DNA of 64,000 bases from Actinomycetota bacterium (GTDB lineage: Bacteria > Actinomycetota > Acidimicrobiia > Acidimicrobiales > Ilumatobacteraceae), in NCBI GenBank assembly GCA_016213625.1, contig JACQZZ010000116.1, forward strand, positions 98,823 to 162,822, read 5' to 3'. The position numbers and the translations under genes are program-made. Under the pieces are notes generated by a model, which did no database searches, was not told the DNA's origin, and saw nothing but the letters and a program-made list of their open reading frames with translations. Positions 60,912 to 64,000 of the stretch are shown in pieces (within the stretch, counting starts at the first letter, position 1; each line of letters begins with the position of its first letter).

Positions 60912-63554
60912 TCACAGGTAGCGCAGCTCGTGCGCCCGTCGGGTGGCTTCCACTCTCGACGTGGCGTGGAGCTTGCGCAGCACGTGCTTGATGTGCGTCT
61001 TGACCGTGTTCACCGACAGGTACAGCGCGTCGGCGATCTCCTGGTTGGTCATCGATGTGGCCATGTAGCGCAGCACGACCAACTCGCGGCTGGAGAGCTC
61101 GTCGACGAGTCGAAGGCGCGTGGTGTCGGCCGGGCGCGGGAGCGGTTGAGTCATCAGGAGCCGCTCGACCACGCTGGTGCGCGGACGGAGTCGAGCCCTG
61201 GTCGCGACGGTGGCGAGCACCGACGCTCCGGCCTCGGCGATGGGCAGCACCATGCCGGTGGCCTCGGCAGCATCGAGCAATCGATCGGCCAGGGGGTCCA
61301 CGTCTCGTTCACGACCGGGTCGGTCGATGGCGGTACGTAGACGCCACAGCAGCACGTCGAACCGTTCGCGATCGGTGACGGCCATCTCGTCGAGTCCGGC
61401 TTCGAGCGCGTCGACGGTCGGCCACTCGCGGCTCATCGTGGCGATCCACGCACCCACGAGGTGGGCGCGGAACCCCGGTGGCAGCCGCGCATGGGCAGCG
61501 CGGGCCGCATCGATCTGGCCGATGGCGAGGTGCACCCACACCGAGGCCACGTCGACGCGGGGCAAGAGGGCTGGGCCCGGTGCAGCGATGCGAAGTCGGT
61601 CGCGCGCCTGCGACAGCTCGCGTAGCGACGCGTCGAACTCGCCGAGCACGCGGAGCAGCCGGGCGGAGGTGATCATCGCCAGCGTGAATGCGGGGGCGCG
61701 CTCTCCACGCAGGAACTGACGCAGCCGGTGCACCTCGGCCGTCGCGTCGTCGAGCCGTCCGGACTCCAGTAGCGCCGCGGCGAACGCGGTGCGGCCGGCG
61801 AAGTCGGTTCCGGCGCCCGCCAGCCCCAACTGATCCGCGGCCTCTGACGCCGCTCGGCCGTGCTCGACGGCGACGTCGACGTGGCCGGCCTCCAACTCCA
61901 GCAGCGCCGCCGCTCCGGCGACATCGACGTCGGAGAAGCGGTGCGCTCGGCGTTGTGCCGCGTCGAGGAAGGATCGACCCAACTCGAACTCACCTTCCCA
62001 TGCGCACGCCCTGGTGGCGAGCGCGAGCGAGGTGCTCGCCCATTCGTTGTCGACGTCGCCGTCGGTCACGAGCCGCTGGAACTCCCGCGCGAGCGGGATG
62101 GCGGAGCGTGCGTTCCCCGTGGCGAACTCCAAGGCCAGCGCGGCGCCGACGACGAGCACGCGGTCCTGGTTGCTCGCGTCGTTGGCCCGAGCAGCTGCAT
62201 CGGCCCGGCGAACCAGCGTCACGGCGGCCTGGTTGTGCCCGTTGAGCAACAGGCCCACGGCATACCCGACGGCGTCGCCGGGAGACGCGGCAACGGCAGC
62301 GTCGTCGGGCACGAAGCTGAGGTCGACGGGCGGTGGAGCGTCGGTGGAGAGGTGGACATCGACGATGTGGATTCGCAGCAATGTGGCACCGAGGTCTGCG
62401 CGCCCCGCCCACCAGTAGTGACGCACCGCGGCGCTGAAGTCGCCCTCGCGCTCGTAGTGCTCGGCGGCACGCAGGTGTTGGTCGCGGAAGCGCTCCGGGT
62501 CGCGGGCGCGCAGTCCATGGCGGAGCAACTCGGCGAACAGGAGGTGATAGCGGAACACCGTGCCGGCGCCGTCGATGCGAGTGAGCAACAGGTGGGCCGA
62601 CTCCACGTCCTCCAACGTGACGCGTCCATCGGGCCCGGTGGCGTCGGTGAGCGACTGGCACAGCGCGGCGTCGAGTTCGTCGACCACGCACGTGTCCTCC
62701 AGGAACGCGCGCAGGTGGGGCGGTTGGTGGGTCAACACCTCGGTGATGAGGTACCCCGCGATCGTCTGCGTGGTGCCGGCCAGTTCGCGGATGCGTGTGG
62801 CCGGGTCGTCGGAACCCATCGCCGAGACGGCGGCCATTTGCACACCGGCCGCCCAGCCCTCGGTGCGGTCGAGCAACGCCTGCAGGTCGACGCCGTCTGC
62901 CTCGACTCCGATGTTGGTGACGAGCGCCCGTGTCTCGGACAGGTCGAGGCGCAGGTCGGCCTCGCGCACCTCGTGCACGGCGCGTTCCAGTCGCAGCCGG
63001 TGCAGCCCGACGGCCGGATCGCTCCGGCTGCCCAACAGCAGCCGCACGTGCTGCAGACCGCGGGTGAGCAGGTGCTGCACCTGTTGGGCGGCGCCGGGGC
63101 CGACGACGTGGAAGTCGTCGATGACGAGCCGCACGCGCTCGTCGAGCGCCGCGTCGTCGCCGAGCAGGGACTCCAGGGCATCGTCGCTCATCCCGCCGTC
63201 GAGCGTGATGAGGTCGGCTGCCTCCACGCCGAACGCCGGTGCCACCTGCTGGACGGCGCGGATGAAGGCTCGCCAGAATCGGGTCGGGTCGTCGTCGCCG
63301 CGGTCGGCGTGCATCCATGCGACCGTCCCGTCGTCGCACTCGTGGTACCACTCCGCCAGCACCGACGACTTCCCGCTGCCCGCCGAGCCGACGACGATGG
63401 TCAGCGGTAGGTGATCGGCGGCGATCAACCCGCGTACCAAGGCGGCGCGGGGCACGAGCGTGGGAAGCGGCTGCGGCGCGGCGAACTTCGTGCGGGCAAA
63501 GACCGGAGGTCTCGACGCGACGGGAAGGGGGTCGTGCGAGGTGCGGCCGGCCAC
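60912..63554 (-). CDS. MalT-like LuxR-family ATP-dependent regulator (LAL)
   Basis: 880 residues from a GTG. N-terminal RTKFAAPQPLPTLVPRAALV, Walker A GSAGSGKSS at residues 56-64, Walker B-like RLVIDDFHVV, a TPR-like middle, and a C-terminal LuxR helix-turn-helix (LSSRELVVLRYMATSMTNQEIADALYLSVNTVKTHIKHVLRKLHA). TAGGCT (63562-63567) ends 7 nt before the start codon, and a dyad lies at about -50 to -67. The same architecture as the gene at the window's left edge. The inducer is unknown. Confidence 0.92.
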   Translation of the reverse strand: MAGRTSHDPLPVASRPPVFARTKFAAPQPLPTLVPRAALVRGLIAADHLPLTIVVGSAGSGKSSVLAEWYHECDDGTVAWMHADRGDDDPTRFWRAFIRAVQQVAPAFGVEAADLITLDGGMSDDALESLLGDDAALDERVRLVIDDFHVVGPGAAQQVQHLLTRGLQHVRLLLGSRSDPAVGLHRLRLERAVHEVREADLRLDLSETRALVTNIGVEADGVDLQALLDRTEGWAAGVQMAAVSAMGSDDPATRIRELAGTTQTIAGYLITEVLTHQPPHLRAFLEDTCVVDELDAALCQSLTDATGPDGRVTLEDVESAHLLLTRIDGAGTVFRYHLLFAELLRHGLRARDPERFRDQHLRAAEHYEREGDFSAAVRHYWWAGRADLGATLLRIHIVDVHLSTDAPPPVDLSFVPDDAAVAASPGDAVGYAVGLLLNGHNQAAVTLVRRADAAARANDASNQDRVLVVGAALALEFATGNARSAIPLAREFQRLVTDGDVDNEWASTSLALATRACAWEGEFELGRSFLDAAQRRAHRFSDVDVAGAAALLELEAGHVDVAVEHGRAASEAADQLGLAGAGTDFAGRTAFAAALLESGRLDDATAEVHRLRQFLRGERAPAFTLAMITSARLLRVLGEFDASLRELSQARDRLRIAAPGPALLPRVDVASVWVHLAIGQIDAARAAHARLPPGFRAHLVGAWIATMSREWPTVDALEAGLDEMAVTDRERFDVLLWRLRTAIDRPGRERDVDPLADRLLDAAEATGMVLPIAEAGASVLATVATRARLRPRTSVVERLLMTQPLPRPADTTRLRLVDELSSRELVVLRYMATSMTNQEIADALYLSVNTVKTHIKHVLRKLHATSRVEATRRAHELRYL

Positions 63555-63602
63555 GGGGCGCAGCCTAAGCCACCCCTCGTCGGAGTGCCTGAACGAGGTC
63601 GA

Positions 63603-63621
63603 TTCACCTCGAAAGGGTGAC
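63603..63621. promoter_or_regulatory. TTCACC-N7-GGTGAC dyad upstream of the LAL gene
   Basis: TTCACC (63603-63608) and GGTGAC (63616-63621) are separated by 7 bp, the same half-sites and spacing as the dyad at 2495-2513 downstream of the other LAL gene. It is centred about 57 bp upstream of the predicted leaderless start, a usual activator position. Confidence 0.4.
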
Positions 63622-63662
63622 GCTCGCGCCAGTCACGGCATCCACACTGGTCGGGTCACCGG

Positions 63663-63881
63663 ATGTCGGAGGTGGTGTCGTTGGGGTGCAACAGGTTCCG
63701 CATCGTCGTGGAGGGGGAGTGGGACGGCCTCACCGCGAGCGCGTTTCCCGATCTTCGTCTCGAGCGCGCCGGCGGCACCACCGTGTTGTCCACCGCCGAC
63801 ATCGATCAGGCTGCGCTCGACGGCATCCTCGACCGGCTGCGAGCCGTCCGCGCGGTGCTGGTGTCGCTCGACCGGTCGTGA
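63663..63881 (+). CDS. Short protein of unknown function
   Basis: 72 residues beginning MSEVVSLGCNRFRIVVEGEWDGLTASAFPDL. It reads as a small alpha-beta domain and ends ADIDQAALDGILDRLRAVRAVLVSLDRS. The LDGILDRLRxxGxxLxS-like C-terminus is seen in small conserved actinobacterial proteins of unknown role. It is divergent from the LAL gene; the start has no clear ribosome site. Confidence 0.6.
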   Translation: MSEVVSLGCNRFRIVVEGEWDGLTASAFPDLRLERAGGTTVLSTADIDQAALDGILDRLRAVRAVLVSLDRS

Positions 63882-63885
63882 CGGC

Positions 63886-64000
63886 CTATGCGTCGCGAGC
63901 GACTCCGGTGAAGGGCGAGGCGGGTGCCTTCGGGCCGTGGCAGAACCGGTACTTCTCGCCGCTGCCGCACGGGCACGGCACGTACGGCCCGCGTCGAGCG
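63886..64000 (-). CDS. SEC-C motif protein, C-terminal fragment
   Basis: Only the last 38 codons are in the window. They read PYVPCPCGSGEKYRFCHGPKAPASPF and end in TAG. CPCGSGEKYRFCH is the zinc-binding SEC-C motif (Cys-x-Cys-x8-Cys-His). The motif occurs at the end of SecA and of many small proteins; the rest lies beyond the right edge, so the parent protein is not known. Confidence 0.8.
   Translation of the reverse strand, partial: ARRGPYVPCPCGSGEKYRFCHGPKAPASPFTGVARDA

Overview
The window is 64 kb of GC-rich actinobacterial chromosome. Gene content and style (several acyl-CoA dehydrogenases, AMP- and NDP-forming CoA ligases, DUF2510 membrane proteins, MalT-like LuxR regulators, many genes that look leaderless) suggest a member of the Acidimicrobiia, perhaps Ilumatobacter-like. 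That placement is inference; there is no rRNA or marker gene here. Genes are dense on both strands. One tRNA (Cys, GCA) is present. I saw no transposase, integrase or CRISPR array.

Region 1 (1-21.8 kb) is mixed: a partial MalT-like regulator, a sulfatase, an acetyltransferase, a DUF2510/DUF6777-type membrane-anchored protein, a cytochrome P450, a NarL-type two-component pair, a 1769-residue secreted repeat protein, a beta-CASP metallo-hydrolase with an HD-domain protein, an acyl-CoA dehydrogenase, a second DUF2510 protein, a dienelactone-hydrolase-like enzyme and a small membrane protein.

Region 2 (21.8-51.9 kb) is the notable part. It looks like a catabolic regulon for carnitine or related quaternary or cationic amines. 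It carries Cai-type functions (CaiD-like crotonobetainyl-CoA hydratase, CaiC-like AMP ligase, an NDP-forming CoA ligase, an acyl-CoA dehydrogenase) and Cdh-type functions (a fused L-carnitine dehydrogenase/betainyl-CoA thioesterase and a BKACE-family dehydrocarnitine cleavage enzyme). It also has two Rieske oxygenases, a class III aminotransferase, a PhyH-type dioxygenase, an amidase and a NylB-like hydrolase. A seven-gene operon (42.7-50.6 kb) joins a PotBCD-type importer to a flavin amine oxidase and a three-subunit molybdenum hydroxylase; the matching ATPase gene lies about 25 kb away. Six intergenic regions across this stretch share a 16-bp dyad, CTGA-N8-TCAG or a one-base variant, which overlaps or adjoins predicted promoters. 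One copy sits at the promoter of a TetR-family gene. This ties scattered genes into one candidate regulon. A paralogue of the carnitine dehydrogenase/thioesterase whose dehydrogenase half has lost its catalytic motifs is transcribed divergently from that TetR gene.

Region 3 (51.9-64 kb) holds a Phd/VapC-type toxin-antitoxin pair with a striking operator, another acyl-CoA dehydrogenase beside a second HD-domain protein, a lipoprotein hydrolase, tRNA-Cys, a PhoX-like Tat protein, a FadD19-like acyl-CoA synthetase, a GlpD-like oxidase, a second MalT-like regulator, a short unknown protein and a partial SEC-C protein.

Many starts here have a TANNNT-like hexamer ending exactly 6 (sometimes 7) bases before the start codon and no Shine-Dalgarno sequence. 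This is the pattern of leaderless mRNAs and was used to choose several starts.
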